A DNA stretch of 64,000 nucleotides from Prosthecobacter debontii (GTDB lineage Bacteria; Verrucomicrobiota; Verrucomicrobiia; Verrucomicrobiales; Verrucomicrobiaceae): assembly GCF_900167535.1 (NCBI RefSeq), contig NZ_FUYE01000003.1, forward strand, positions 416,414 through 480,413. Direction: 5' to 3'. Below, one piece after another: positions 8,450 through 16,837 of the stretch. A program made the translations under genes and the position numbers. The notes under the pieces were generated by a model that saw only the letters and a program-made list of their open reading frames with translations, had not been told where the DNA came from and ran no database searches. The number at the start of each line of letters is the position of its first letter. Within the stretch, counting starts at the first letter, position 1.

Positions 8450-9373
8450 CTATCTGGAAATTCCAGTCCACCTTGCCTGGATCAATAGCCGATTCGCGGC
8501 TTCGTAATCGGGCCTTTCGGGTAACTTTGTCTCGGCCAACGCCAATTCAAAATCTCGATGCAATTCTTGCCGCCAGGCGTCAATTTCTTCCCAGGTGAAC
8601 TCACCCCGTTTGACGGCTAAAAGTTGATCTCGACGATCCCCAACGTGCACGGGGACATAGCCCTCTCGCAAAGTCGCCGCGCCGGTCATTAACAAGCGCA
8701 GAAGGTGCATGGCATGCTTCCAACGAACCTGCCCTTGGTTACGTCGATCCTGTTCGATCTTTTTGAACTGGCTTAAGGCATATCCGTTGAACGTCTGAAA
8801 GATCATCTGCGACAGAAAATGGTCACGCACAGATAACAGGGCCTCGGCCACCTGACTGCATTTTTCGACCAGTGGCGAATACAGGCACTCCAAGATGTTG
8901 GGATTAGCCTTCAGTGCCATGGTGAGAAACTTCTGAAATTCCCAATAACAACTTTGGGTAGCATTGTCCTCGAATTGCTCAGGCGCGCCATAGAGGGACC
9001 AATGCAATTCCGCAGGAGCCAAGTAAATGCCGCGAAGGTCTGTATCTGAGGACTCGGTTTCCAAACCATAGGCACGTGACCCCACCACACAGCGGTAGAT
9101 GATATGCTGCTCCAATGAGAAGTCAGCGAGGGCCGGATCCGCGCCATCGAGGCGATCTTTGAAGTGCTTCAAAACTTCCAGGTCCTCCATCGACAAGGCC
9201 GCCTCAAATCCATCGGGGAAACGGATCAGATAGGCTTCACCAACCACACAAGGCGTGCGAGTCACAATCCCAACCGCCCCACGCGGATGCACCAGCGCAT
9301 GATTGCTTCCATGCACAGCCACCTTGGTGATCACCTGAGTGCCAGCATGAATGTTATGGGTTTGGTGGGACAT
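8450..9373 (-). CDS. RlaP-like nucleotidyltransferase paralogue with N-terminal beta-barrel-like extension
   Basis: A 307-residue paralogue of the next gene. Residues 10-68 form an extra domain (GTQVITKVAVHGS...GIVTRT...YLIRFPDGFEAALSMEDLEVL) resembling a small SH3/KOW-like barrel. The nucleotidyltransferase core follows: GSRAYGLETESSDTDLRG at 98-115 gives Asp110 and Asp112. Aligned with the paralogue through KF...LK.N..LE.LYSP, the third carboxylate position is Gln140, so catalysis is doubtful or uses another residue. It may regulate or position its neighbour, with which it forms a two-gene operon (7-bp gap). The 3' half is helical, with WKHAMHLLRLLMTG as in the family. Confidence 0.87.
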   Translation of the reverse strand: MSHQTHNIHAGTQVITKVAVHGSNHALVHPRGAVGIVTRTPCVVGEAYLIRFPDGFEAALSMEDLEVLKHFKDRLDGADPALADFSLEQHIIYRCVVGSRAYGLETESSDTDLRGIYLAPAELHWSLYGAPEQFEDNATQSCYWEFQKFLTMALKANPNILECLYSPLVEKCSQVAEALLSVRDHFLSQMIFQTFNGYALSQFKKIEQDRRNQGQVRWKHAMHLLRLLMTGAATLREGYVPVHVGDRRDQLLAVKRGEFTWEEIDAWRQELHRDFELALAETKLPERPDYEAANRLLIQARWTGISR

Positions 9374-9423
9374 GATCGAAGAGCTTTGTTTATAAGCTCC
9401 TCGATAAGATTAAACAACTCTGC

Positions 9424-11394
9424 TCACTTCACTCTGATCGGCTGCCGAGCGATGACTTGGCTCTCTTGGGTAACATAGCGCAGTTCATACTCTCCAGGTT
9501 CTTCGGGTGCCGTGATATCGACGGTCGCACCCGCCCCTGGAACTTCGTGATAGCTCAAGTAAGCACTGTCTTCAGCTCCCGGTTTGGTGATCGTGACATA
9601 GTCCCCCTCTCCTTGTGGCCCCGTCCATTCGATCGGAATCGCTGCATTCGCGGCGACTTCGGACGGCCCTTTGACCGTGGCTTTCATGTCCGTGAGCTTG
9701 ATTGGACGACGGAAGAGAACCTTGCCTTGTTGCTCGTCGTTGATGCGGATTTCCATATCGCCCGCTTTGCGCGGAGCCTGGAGCTGCATGGGATTCCCTC
9801 CATCGAGCCTGATGTATCGGTTATAAGCTCCTTCTCCCTCTCTTTTATCCACAATGGTGATGTAAAGGTGCGCTAAAGCCGGAGCCTTCCAGATGATTTT
9901 CACGAGGGTGCCTGCCATGGCGGATTCGGGTGCCTCCAAAGCCAGGGAAGCGGCTTCCACCTTGAAGGCCTTGCGCGCAAAGGGACGGTGGGAGGCATCG
10001 TTGGCATAACGCATTTCATACTCTCCTGGCTCTGCCGGAGCGTTGATCTGAACCCTTTCGGCATCGACCGAGGGACGAACGTAAGACTCATAAGCACCAT
10101 CCGCAGCACCTGCCTTAACCCATCCGATCCAATCGTTGTTCTGAACGGGGGCTTTGTATTTGACAGTGATCGGGCTGCTAGCCGACACCGTGGCTGGTAA
10201 TTCGAGACCCACCACCGGTGCTTTGACTTCAAAGGGCTTTGATCGACCACAAATGACTTGGCGATAATCCTTACCCCTGACGGTAAAACGCGCTTCATAC
10301 ATTCCAGGATTCTCTGGCGCGATGACAGACATGGTGTTTTCCTTGCCGATCGCGTCTCTCAGATTTGGCTCTGCCGAATCAGGGGCTCCCACCGGGGCGA
10401 TGATGATGTACTGTTCTCCCACACCATTGGCACCAGAGAAAATAACGGTGAATTCCTGCACCAAAGAAATCTCTTCATTCGGCACTTCAACCGTCACCTT
10501 CGGCATCTCGGTCACATCCAAAACAAAGGTGTTATCGGCTCCCACGGCCACGCCTAGATCTGTGAACACGCGTCCTGAAGGTGAAACAGTGGCTGAATAA
10601 AGGCCCGGTGCTAATTCACCCACCCAAGTTCCAGGTTCTTCACTTTTGGTTAGCTGAAAAACCGCTTTGTCGGTCCGCAAAAGAGAGAGATCTCCTTCCG
10701 ACCAAGGCTCCCCATTTTTTGTCACCCGCACGGTCACTTTTTCCTTCTTCACCACAGGTGCGGCAGGCGCTGCCATCGTGGCAGAAGTGGCGTTTTTCAA
10801 AGCTTCCGCCAGCTTCACCACACTGTCGGCGTTTTCAATCGGAGCCAGTACGGCAAATCGCTCCGCCACCACTTTAGGCAATCCGATGCCGATGATCCTG
10901 ACGTCCGCATCAATGCCATCTGCTTTGAGGCGGGCTAAGGCGGCAGTGACATCGCCTCCGCACGATTCCTCGCCATCGGTAAAAACGATCACCTGTTTTT
11001 TACCCGGCTTGGTAAAATCGTCTGCCGCCGCATTCAGGGAGATCGCCAGAGGAGTCGCACCAATGGCACGCGCATCCTTCACCAAGCGCAGCATCTCCGC
11101 CCGTTGAAAGCCCTCCATAGGCACCACAAGAACGGTGTCTTCGCAAGCTCCGGGCTCACGATGCGAAACCTTGGAACCGTAAAGCCGCAGGCCAATGTGA
11201 AGATCTTCCTTCTCCGGTGCGGTGGCAATGAACTCGCTCAGCACCTGTTTAGCCGCATCGATGCGGTAACGACCATCGGAGAGCTTATTCCACATGGAGC
11301 CTGAGCAATCCAAAATCAGCTCCACCGACGTCGGTTCGGCGTTGAGTGTCAATGAGGTCAAGCAAAAGCAAGCGGTAAGAAAAGCAGTGCGCAT
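9424..11394 (-). CDS. Secreted von Willebrand factor A domain protein with Ig-like repeats
   Basis: A 656-residue protein with a signal peptide (cleavage near LTLNAE). A VWA domain covers about residues 22-195, with the metal-ion-dependent adhesion site DCSGSM (Asp29, Ser31, Ser33), the Thr in IGATPLA and Asp in FTDGEES. An Ala/Pro/Lys linker follows, then about four repeated beta-sandwich units of roughly 85 residues, each ending in a variant of APxxPGxYExRY: APENPGMYEARF, APAEPGEYEMRY, APRKAGDMEIRI and APEEPGEYELRY. This is an extracytoplasmic adhesion or scaffolding protein of unknown partner. It is divergent from the autotransporter gene across a 153-bp AT-rich gap that must contain both promoters. 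Confidence 0.88.
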   Translation of the reverse strand: MRTAFLTACFCLTSLTLNAEPTSVELILDCSGSMWNKLSDGRYRIDAAKQVLSEFIATAPEKEDLHIGLRLYGSKVSHREPGACEDTVLVVPMEGFQRAEMLRLVKDARAIGATPLAISLNAAADDFTKPGKKQVIVFTDGEESCGGDVTAALARLKADGIDADVRIIGIGLPKVVAERFAVLAPIENADSVVKLAEALKNATSATMAAPAAPVVKKEKVTVRVTKNGEPWSEGDLSLLRTDKAVFQLTKSEEPGTWVGELAPGLYSATVSPSGRVFTDLGVAVGADNTFVLDVTEMPKVTVEVPNEEISLVQEFTVIFSGANGVGEQYIIIAPVGAPDSAEPNLRDAIGKENTMSVIAPENPGMYEARFTVRGKDYRQVICGRSKPFEVKAPVVGLELPATVSASSPITVKYKAPVQNNDWIGWVKAGAADGAYESYVRPSVDAERVQINAPAEPGEYEMRYANDASHRPFARKAFKVEAASLALEAPESAMAGTLVKIIWKAPALAHLYITIVDKREGEGAYNRYIRLDGGNPMQLQAPRKAGDMEIRINDEQQGKVLFRRPIKLTDMKATVKGPSEVAANAAIPIEWTGPQGEGDYVTITKPGAEDSAYLSYHEVPGAGATVDITAPEEPGEYELRYVTQESQVIARQPIRVK

Positions 11395-11547
11395 AAGAGG
11401 TTCTCAAAAATGATTCCCTCCATGGTCAAAAAAGTTTCACCCTAGATTCATAAAACATTGGTTATCAATGAATTAAAATTTTGTGACCTCATCATTTATT
11501 TTCCGTAATGAAGGTGATGCAATTTGCATCGCTTCACCTCGTCTCCC

Positions 11548-13620
11548 ATGAAACATTACCTCCCTGCTATCCTCTGCGCTGCCGTCATCGGTGGTGCACT
11601 CGGCGTGCCTCTGCCCGGTCACGCTCAAACCACGCAACCCCCGATTGTCGGTTTCCTCTTCGATGCGCAGGCCATCAGCGGCAATGGCCAAGTCGTATTG
11701 GGACAGGAGAAAGGCGGCTCTTTACTTTGGACCTGGAGTGAGGGAACCAACTGGTTGGAAGTCGATACGCCCCTGGAAGAGGCTTATCTTTACGCCAATG
11801 GCCTCAGCAAGACAGGGCGATTCATCGTGGGCGACGTTTATGATTATGACAACAGCATCGGTTTAGGTTTTTGGATGGACTCTACCACTGGGGAAGCCGT
11901 GCTTTTGCAGGCGACAGGAGCTTATTGGACTGGGGCGACGGACGTGAATGATGCTGGCGATACCGTCGTGGGTTACGCCGACTTTAACGGCGTCGATTCA
12001 GGGCCTTGGTTTAGCCAGGCGCTGTGGTGGCATGGCGATTTTGAAGATCCCACAGTGCTGATGCCCTTGGATGAAGAGTTATCTTCCGCACGTGCCTTAG
12101 CTGTGGATGGCGCGGGCGAGCGGGCAGTGGGCTATGCATTCGACAACGGCATTGTTAGCACTCAGCAAGCGGTTTATTGGGAACTCACTGGAGACGAACC
12201 CACCGCAGTGGCCATTGGCGATGTGGGTGAAGGAGGTTACAGCGTTGCCAACGACATCAGCCGAAATGGAAAATACATCGTCGGTAGCGTGCGCACCGAA
12301 GACGGAATGCGTGGCTTCACTTTCACGGATGAAGGTGGAATGATCGAAATTCCTCTCATCAGCGATGCCATCTTTTACAATGGCACCGCCAATGCGGTGA
12401 GCAACAATGGCTTCGTTGTCGGCAGTAACGCCCCAGAACGTGACGATACCTCCGCTCCCGCCACAGACACAGCTTATATTTACGACGAAGTGCATGGCAC
12501 ACGTAGCTTGAGAACATGGCTGCAGGACAGCGGTGTAGAAGTCGGTGAATGGAATTTTGCTTCGGCGACAGGCATCAGCGAAGATGGCAAAGTGGTGGTT
12601 GGCAATACGGGGCTGCGCTACCGAGGCCCCTCGGCCAGCGATGCTGACCCTGAAGAATATGTCGGTTTCATTGCCCGAGTGGGTAGTGGTGCGATCATCC
12701 CAGAAGATTTCGTCAGCACCCTGGGTGCTGGCCAAGCTCCAACGGGCGCGGCTTTTAACCTGCTGAATCTGACGATGCATGGGGCTCACCACATTCCTCT
12801 TCAAATGATGGGGGCAAATCGCCATGCCTGGATGACAGGTGACTTTGCCCGCTATGACGACAGTGACGTCAACTCCGGCCTCGCCGAAGTGGGTGGTGCT
12901 GTGGATTTCTTTAATCAGCAACTTGTGGCTGGCCTTGGCATCGGTCAGAGCTGGATCGCTCAAGATCTCGCCCAGAATGGCGATGTGGATATGGATGGCA
13001 CGTATGTGCTGGGCGAGCTCAGCTTTAAACCCACGAAGCTGCCTGTGGTCTTCACCATCACCGGTGCCATCGGTAACTGGGAGGCCGACATCGACCGTCA
13101 TTACACCAATGCCGGCCTCGAAGACAGCTCTGAGGGCAGCACCGATGTACTCTCCAGCACCCTGCGCTTCCGCGTGGATTGGCTGGACATCGTGAAAGTG
13201 GGCGGCTTTGGCATCACGCCAAAGATCGAATACACCGTCAACCACACCAATGCCGATGCCTACACCGAGTCCGGTGGTGGTTTCCCGGTGTCTTATGACG
13301 AACAGAGCCACACCGCTCAGGAAGTGCGTTACGGTCTCACTGCGGCTCGCCAGTTGCTGCAAAACAAAGCCCTCCTGCGTCTGCGCGTGGAAGGCGTGCA
13401 TCGTTTTGATCAAACCGGCCCCAGCACCGGGGGCCAGGTCATCGGCCTGTTTGATTTCAATCTTCCTGGCCAACAGATCCAGCAAGATTGGGCGCTCTTC
13501 GGCATCGACTTCGCCTATGCGATCAATGAGAAAGTCACTCTCAATACCAGCGTCTCCACCTCCACCAGTGGTGAAGATCCAGTGTTTGGCGGCAGTGTTG
13601 GTATCCAAGTGAAGTTCTAG
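11548..13620 (+). CDS. Autotransporter with HAF-like repeats and C-terminal beta-barrel
   Basis: A 690-residue protein starting at the ATG before KHYLPAILCAAV, with a signal peptide cleaved near GHAQT. Residues about 35-390 contain at least six copies of a pattern (A)ISxxGxxVVGxxxxxxxxxxxxxW, for example AISGNGQVVLG, DVNDAGDTVVGYA, DISRNGKYIVGS, AVSNNGFVVGS and GISEDGKVVVGN, typical of extracellular HAF repeats that form a beta-propeller-like passenger. From about residue 420 the alternating strands and the terminal GGSVGIQVKF with C-terminal Phe indicate an outer-membrane autotransporter barrel. The upstream frame opens at a TTG, but the ATG is the better start. A strong terminator follows. 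Confidence 0.9.
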   Translation: MKHYLPAILCAAVIGGALGVPLPGHAQTTQPPIVGFLFDAQAISGNGQVVLGQEKGGSLLWTWSEGTNWLEVDTPLEEAYLYANGLSKTGRFIVGDVYDYDNSIGLGFWMDSTTGEAVLLQATGAYWTGATDVNDAGDTVVGYADFNGVDSGPWFSQALWWHGDFEDPTVLMPLDEELSSARALAVDGAGERAVGYAFDNGIVSTQQAVYWELTGDEPTAVAIGDVGEGGYSVANDISRNGKYIVGSVRTEDGMRGFTFTDEGGMIEIPLISDAIFYNGTANAVSNNGFVVGSNAPERDDTSAPATDTAYIYDEVHGTRSLRTWLQDSGVEVGEWNFASATGISEDGKVVVGNTGLRYRGPSASDADPEEYVGFIARVGSGAIIPEDFVSTLGAGQAPTGAAFNLLNLTMHGAHHIPLQMMGANRHAWMTGDFARYDDSDVNSGLAEVGGAVDFFNQQLVAGLGIGQSWIAQDLAQNGDVDMDGTYVLGELSFKPTKLPVVFTITGAIGNWEADIDRHYTNAGLEDSSEGSTDVLSSTLRFRVDWLDIVKVGGFGITPKIEYTVNHTNADAYTESGGGFPVSYDEQSHTAQEVRYGLTAARQLLQNKALLRLRVEGVHRFDQTGPSTGGQVIGLFDFNLPGQQIQQDWALFGIDFAYAINEKVTLNTSVSTSTSGEDPVFGGSVGIQVKF

Positions 13621-13643
13621 ACCGGATCAGACACGCTTCGAGA

Positions 13644-13675
13644 GGGCCAGGGATGTGCATCCTTGGCCCTTTTTT
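13644..13675 (+). terminator. Rho-independent terminator of the autotransporter gene
   Basis: An 11-bp stem (13644-13654 with 13659-13669, one G-U pair) closes a four-base GTGC loop and runs straight into six T. It starts 24 bp after the stop codon. Confidence 0.93.
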
Positions 13676-13680
13676 GCCGA

Positions 13681-13736
13681 CTTATTTAAATTTCGAAAAA
13701 ATAAGATGACTCTTTATGTTCGCATAAATAAAGAGT
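13681..13736. repeat. Two adjacent inverted repeats upstream of the sigma factor gene
   Basis: CTTATTT (13681-13687) pairs with AAATAAG (13699-13705), and ACTCTTTAT (13709-13717) pairs perfectly with ATAAAGAGT (13728-13736). The region is far more AT-rich than its surroundings and lies just before the sigma factor gene. It could hold promoter and operator sites; no regulator can be named. Confidence 0.5.
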
Positions 13737-13791
13737 GATTTACAAGACCGCTCTCTCCACTCCCTCGGAGTTCGGTTTTTTGAAGTCTGTC

Positions 13792-14529
13792 ATGGATTCT
13801 TCCTCCCCTCTCCCCCCTAAGTCGGGGTTTCCTGAGACGCAGTGGGCGACGATCTGTCTCGCCGCCCACGGCAGCGAGGAACAAAGGCGAGAAGCGCTAC
13901 AAGCACTCTGCCTCACCTACCGGTTACCGCTTTACACCTTCCTGCGCAGCCTTGGCCGCGGCCACGAGGTGGCGGAGGATACGGTGCAGGAGTTTTACCT
14001 GCGGCTGACCAATGGACGCCTGCTCAGCCTCGCGACCCCTGAAAAAGGACGGTTCAGGACCCTCCTCCTGAAGGCCATCAAAAACCTCGACCAAGATCTA
14101 CAGCGGGGAGATCAGGCTCAGAAGCGCGGTGGAGACATGGAAATGATGTCGCTGGATCATCCTGCTGTTTTAGAACGGCTCCAGGATGAACTCATTCAGC
14201 ATCTCTCTCCCGAAAAAGTCTTTGATCGGGCGTGGGCCAATGTCTTGATCGACCGCACACGAGTCCGACTCCAGCAGCACTACACGACCTTGGGCAAAGT
14301 AGCTCTGTTTGCGGAACTTTTTCCGCGCATTGCAGGGGACAAATCTGCCACAGACTTTCTAGCTGACACCGCCACTCGGCTGGAGATGTCAGAAGCCGCC
14401 GTGAAAACAGCCTTTTGGCGAATGCGCCAACTTTACGGCGAAATCTTCCGGGATGAAGTGCGGCAGACGGTGGTCAGCCAAGAAGACATTGAAGATGAAG
14501 TGCGGCGATTGATGGCCAGTTTCAGTTAA
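13792..14529 (+). CDS. RNA polymerase sigma factor, FPETQWATI type
   Basis: A 245-residue protein. [13 protein letters not shown] near the N-terminus followed by [30 protein letters not shown] is characteristic of a sigma-70-like group common in Verrucomicrobia and Planctomycetes, with region 2 at about 35-80. A weaker region 4 ([34 protein letters not shown]) lies at the C-terminus. In these phyla such factors are often encoded next to Ser/Thr kinases; here the following gene is a CobW GTPase. The ATG at 13792 is preferred over an upstream in-frame GTG at 13735. The stop is 47 bp from the next start, but a separate promoter probably lies in that gap. Confidence 0.85.
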   Translation: MDSSSPLPPKSGFPETQWATICLAAHGSEEQRREALQALCLTYRLPLYTFLRSLGRGHEVAEDTVQEFYLRLTNGRLLSLATPEKGRFRTLLLKAIKNLDQDLQRGDQAQKRGGDMEMMSLDHPAVLERLQDELIQHLSPEKVFDRAWANVLIDRTRVRLQQHYTTLGKVALFAELFPRIAGDKSATDFLADTATRLEMSEAAVKTAFWRMRQLYGEIFRDEVRQTVVSQEDIEDEVRRLMASFS

Positions 14530-14555
14530 TTTTGTTGCAAATCGTTTGCGTTATA

Positions 14556-14578
14556 ATAATGCAATATAATTGCATTAT
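14556..14578. promoter_or_regulatory. Perfect 23-bp palindrome overlapping promoter and start codon; Zur-like operator candidate
   Basis: ATAATGCAAT (14556-14565) and ATTGCATTAT (14569-14578) are exact inverted repeats around the spacer ATA. TATAAT occurs twice here, at 14552-14557 and 14565-14570; with the second as -10 box, transcription would begin at about the start codon. The right arm includes the A and T of the ATG at 14577. Length, AT-rich core and position before a COG0523 gene resemble Zur boxes, but the regulator is inferred. A protein bound here would block RNA polymerase. Confidence 0.68.
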
Positions 14579-15809
14579 GAAACTAAGCGTACCCGCTCCT
14601 CCGCTCCCCGTCACCGTCCTATCTGGCTTTCTAGGTGCAGGCAAAACGACCCTCCTCAACCACATCCTCCGCAATCGCGATGGCCGTAAAGTCGCCGTCA
14701 TCGTCAATGACATGAGCGAGGTGAATGTGGACGCTCAACTGGTGAAAGCGGGCGATGCCAAGCTCAGCCGGACTGAAGAAAAAATGGTCGAGATGAGCAA
14801 TGGCTGCATCTGCTGCACCCTGCGCGAAGACCTGATGCTCGAAGTGACCAAACTCGCGCAAGAAGGTCACTTTGACGCCCTCATCATCGAATCCACAGGC
14901 GTCTCCGAACCCATGCCTGTCGCCGAGACATTCACGTTCCAAGATGAAAACGGGCGTTCTCTCTCCGACATCGCACAACTCGATACGATGGTCACGGTGG
15001 TGGATGCCCGAAACTTCCTCAACGACTACCATAGCACCGACGATCTTCAGGATCGTGGCCAAGCTCTGGGTGAAGAAGATGGCCGCGCCCTTGCCCATCT
15101 TCTGACCGATCAAATCGAGTTCGCCAATGTGATCCTCATCAACAAAACGGACTGCGTAAAGACTGAGGAAGTGACGGAAGTGCAAGGGATCATCCGCGCA
15201 TTGAATCCCCGCGCAAAAGTTTACTGCACGAATCAATCTCAGATTGAGCTGAACAAGGTTCTCCAAACAGGCCTCTTCCAGATGAGTGAGGCGGAGCAAG
15301 CCGAGGGCTGGCTGGATTCTCTCCAAGGTCATACTCCTGAAACGGAAGAATACGGCATCAGCAGCTTCGTTTACCGTTCCCACCGCCCCTTCCATCCCCA
15401 GCGATTTCAAGAGTACCTCAAGGCCTCTTGGGAAGGTGTAGTCAGGGCAAAGGGCCTCTTCTGGCTCGCCACGCGCATGGAGTTGGCCGGATTCATCTCC
15501 CTAGCAGGTGTCCTGCGAGATACACGGGCCTTAGGCTACTTCTGGTCCGCCGTGGATAAGCGCGAGTGGCCCACGGACAAGGCGAGCCTCCAGGAGATCC
15601 AAGCCTATTGGCAAGAACCCTATGGAGACCGTCGCCAGGAGATCGTCATCATTGGCCGCCAGATGGATCAAGCCACCTTGAGGGCTCAATTCGATGCCTG
15701 CCTACTGACCGATGAGGAGTTCTCGAAAGGTCCCAATGCGTGGCAAAAAATGGCCGATCCGTTTCCCTCCTGGCAGTCCCAGCAAGACATCGAAGAAGCG
15801 CAAGCCTAA
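14577..15809 (+). CDS. COG0523/CobW GTPase, YciC/ZigA-like zinc metallochaperone candidate
   Basis: A 410-residue G3E-family GTPase. Walker A is GFLGAGKTT near residue 18, the metal-binding [10 protein letters not shown] motif follows near 80-90, ESTGVSEP is the Walker B region, and NKTD provides the guanine-specificity motif. The C-terminal CobW_C domain begins near [16 protein letters not shown] and the protein ends with an ADPFPSW tail, as in the YciC/ZigA subgroup, which is induced on zinc starvation. The ATG at 14577 is chosen because it matches the family start ([17 protein letters not shown]). The palindrome over this start suggests metalloregulation. The next gene, also CobW-like, begins 2 bp after the stop. 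Confidence 0.92.
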   Translation: MKLSVPAPPLPVTVLSGFLGAGKTTLLNHILRNRDGRKVAVIVNDMSEVNVDAQLVKAGDAKLSRTEEKMVEMSNGCICCTLREDLMLEVTKLAQEGHFDALIIESTGVSEPMPVAETFTFQDENGRSLSDIAQLDTMVTVVDARNFLNDYHSTDDLQDRGQALGEEDGRALAHLLTDQIEFANVILINKTDCVKTEEVTEVQGIIRALNPRAKVYCTNQSQIELNKVLQTGLFQMSEAEQAEGWLDSLQGHTPETEEYGISSFVYRSHRPFHPQRFQEYLKASWEGVVRAKGLFWLATRMELAGFISLAGVLRDTRALGYFWSAVDKREWPTDKASLQEIQAYWQEPYGDRRQEIVIIGRQMDQATLRAQFDACLLTDEEFSKGPNAWQKMADPFPSWQSQQDIEEAQA

Positions 15810-15811
15810 CC

Positions 15812-16810
15812 ATGAATCGCATTCCTTTGGTTTTGATCGCCGGTTTCCTCGGTGCGGGTAAGACGACCTTTCTACGACAGCTGATGGCTGCCCTCCAAGA
15901 GCGTGGCGTCGGCTATAGTATCGTGGTCAATGATTTCGCCAACGCCGAAGTGGACGCTTCACGATTACGCACGCCAGGCATTGAAGTACGTGCTCTGGAT
16001 GGCTCCTGCGTGTGTTGCAGTTCCCTCAATGAGTTTTTACAGACACTGGGCAGCATCGAAGTTCCATCCCGTGGCGTCTTGCTGGTGGAGGCGAATGGAG
16101 CATCGGATCTGATGTCGCTCATCGCCGCATTGACGGTGCGTCATGAGACGCAGCGCTTCACCTCGCCCATCCAGATCACCTTGGTGGATGCACAGCGTTG
16201 GCAGCAGCGCGGAGCACACAATGAGCTGGAGCGAGAACAGGTGCAGACCGCCACACATTGGCGGCTCACTCATGCCGAAGAGCTCCATCCAGAAAAGCGA
16301 GAATCCATCACCACTCAGGTCCAGACCCTGAGTCCGCGCGTGCTGTCCGCTGACGCCCAATCCTTGGCCGACTACCTCCAACTGGTCTCTGCCACCTGCC
16401 GGTTCACATCCAACAAGCCACCCGCTCCAACACTCGCAGGCCCAGTCCATCTCCACACCCATCATCACGAAAATGAGCGTGCCTTTACCGCTGTCAAAGT
16501 GGATGTTCCCTTCATCGTCAAACGCCGGGATCTGGAGGCCACTTTGAGAAGCCTCCCCGATGAGGTGATCCGAGTGAAAGGACTCTGCCGTTTGGCCGAG
16601 TTACCAAGCATCCCGATGTCATTTCAACATGTCCGTCCCCAAGCCGAAACATGGTTTCTACCCATGCTCGGGGCCTTGAGCATCATCCCCACCGGAGTCG
16701 TCATTGGCGTGCAGACTCCAGTCGCAGCAGTTCATGCCTGCTTTGAGGCCCTGCCCTCTGCGGAATTGCTGCCGGACTTCAATCCAGATGAGGGCTGGGC
16801 GGCAGCGTGA
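15812..16810 (+). CDS. Second COG0523/CobW-type protein, divergent, His-rich
   Basis: A 332-residue protein that begins [20 protein letters not shown], with an intact Walker A. The CxCC metal motif is present as DGSCVCCSS, and LVEANGASD replaces the usual ESTG/EtsG region. The NKxD guanine-specificity motif is not seen; the aligned place reads RLTHAEEL. A histidine-rich stretch (HLHTHHHENE) near residue 215 could bind metal. A CobW_C-like part follows (VPFIVKRRDLEATL...VIRVKGLC). It starts 2 bp after the first CobW gene and is almost certainly co-transcribed, so a shared role in metal delivery is likely. Nucleotide preference is uncertain. Confidence 0.87.
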   Translation: MNRIPLVLIAGFLGAGKTTFLRQLMAALQERGVGYSIVVNDFANAEVDASRLRTPGIEVRALDGSCVCCSSLNEFLQTLGSIEVPSRGVLLVEANGASDLMSLIAALTVRHETQRFTSPIQITLVDAQRWQQRGAHNELEREQVQTATHWRLTHAEELHPEKRESITTQVQTLSPRVLSADAQSLADYLQLVSATCRFTSNKPPAPTLAGPVHLHTHHHENERAFTAVKVDVPFIVKRRDLEATLRSLPDEVIRVKGLCRLAELPSIPMSFQHVRPQAETWFLPMLGALSIIPTGVVIGVQTPVAAVHACFEALPSAELLPDFNPDEGWAAA

Positions 16811-16837
16811 TCGCGTTCCTTGGAGAATGTCTCAGTG

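Noticed and set aside
12097-13608. 503-codon frame antisense to the autotransporter gene
   Set aside because: It is rich in His and Ile without any domain pattern and lies entirely opposite a convincing gene.
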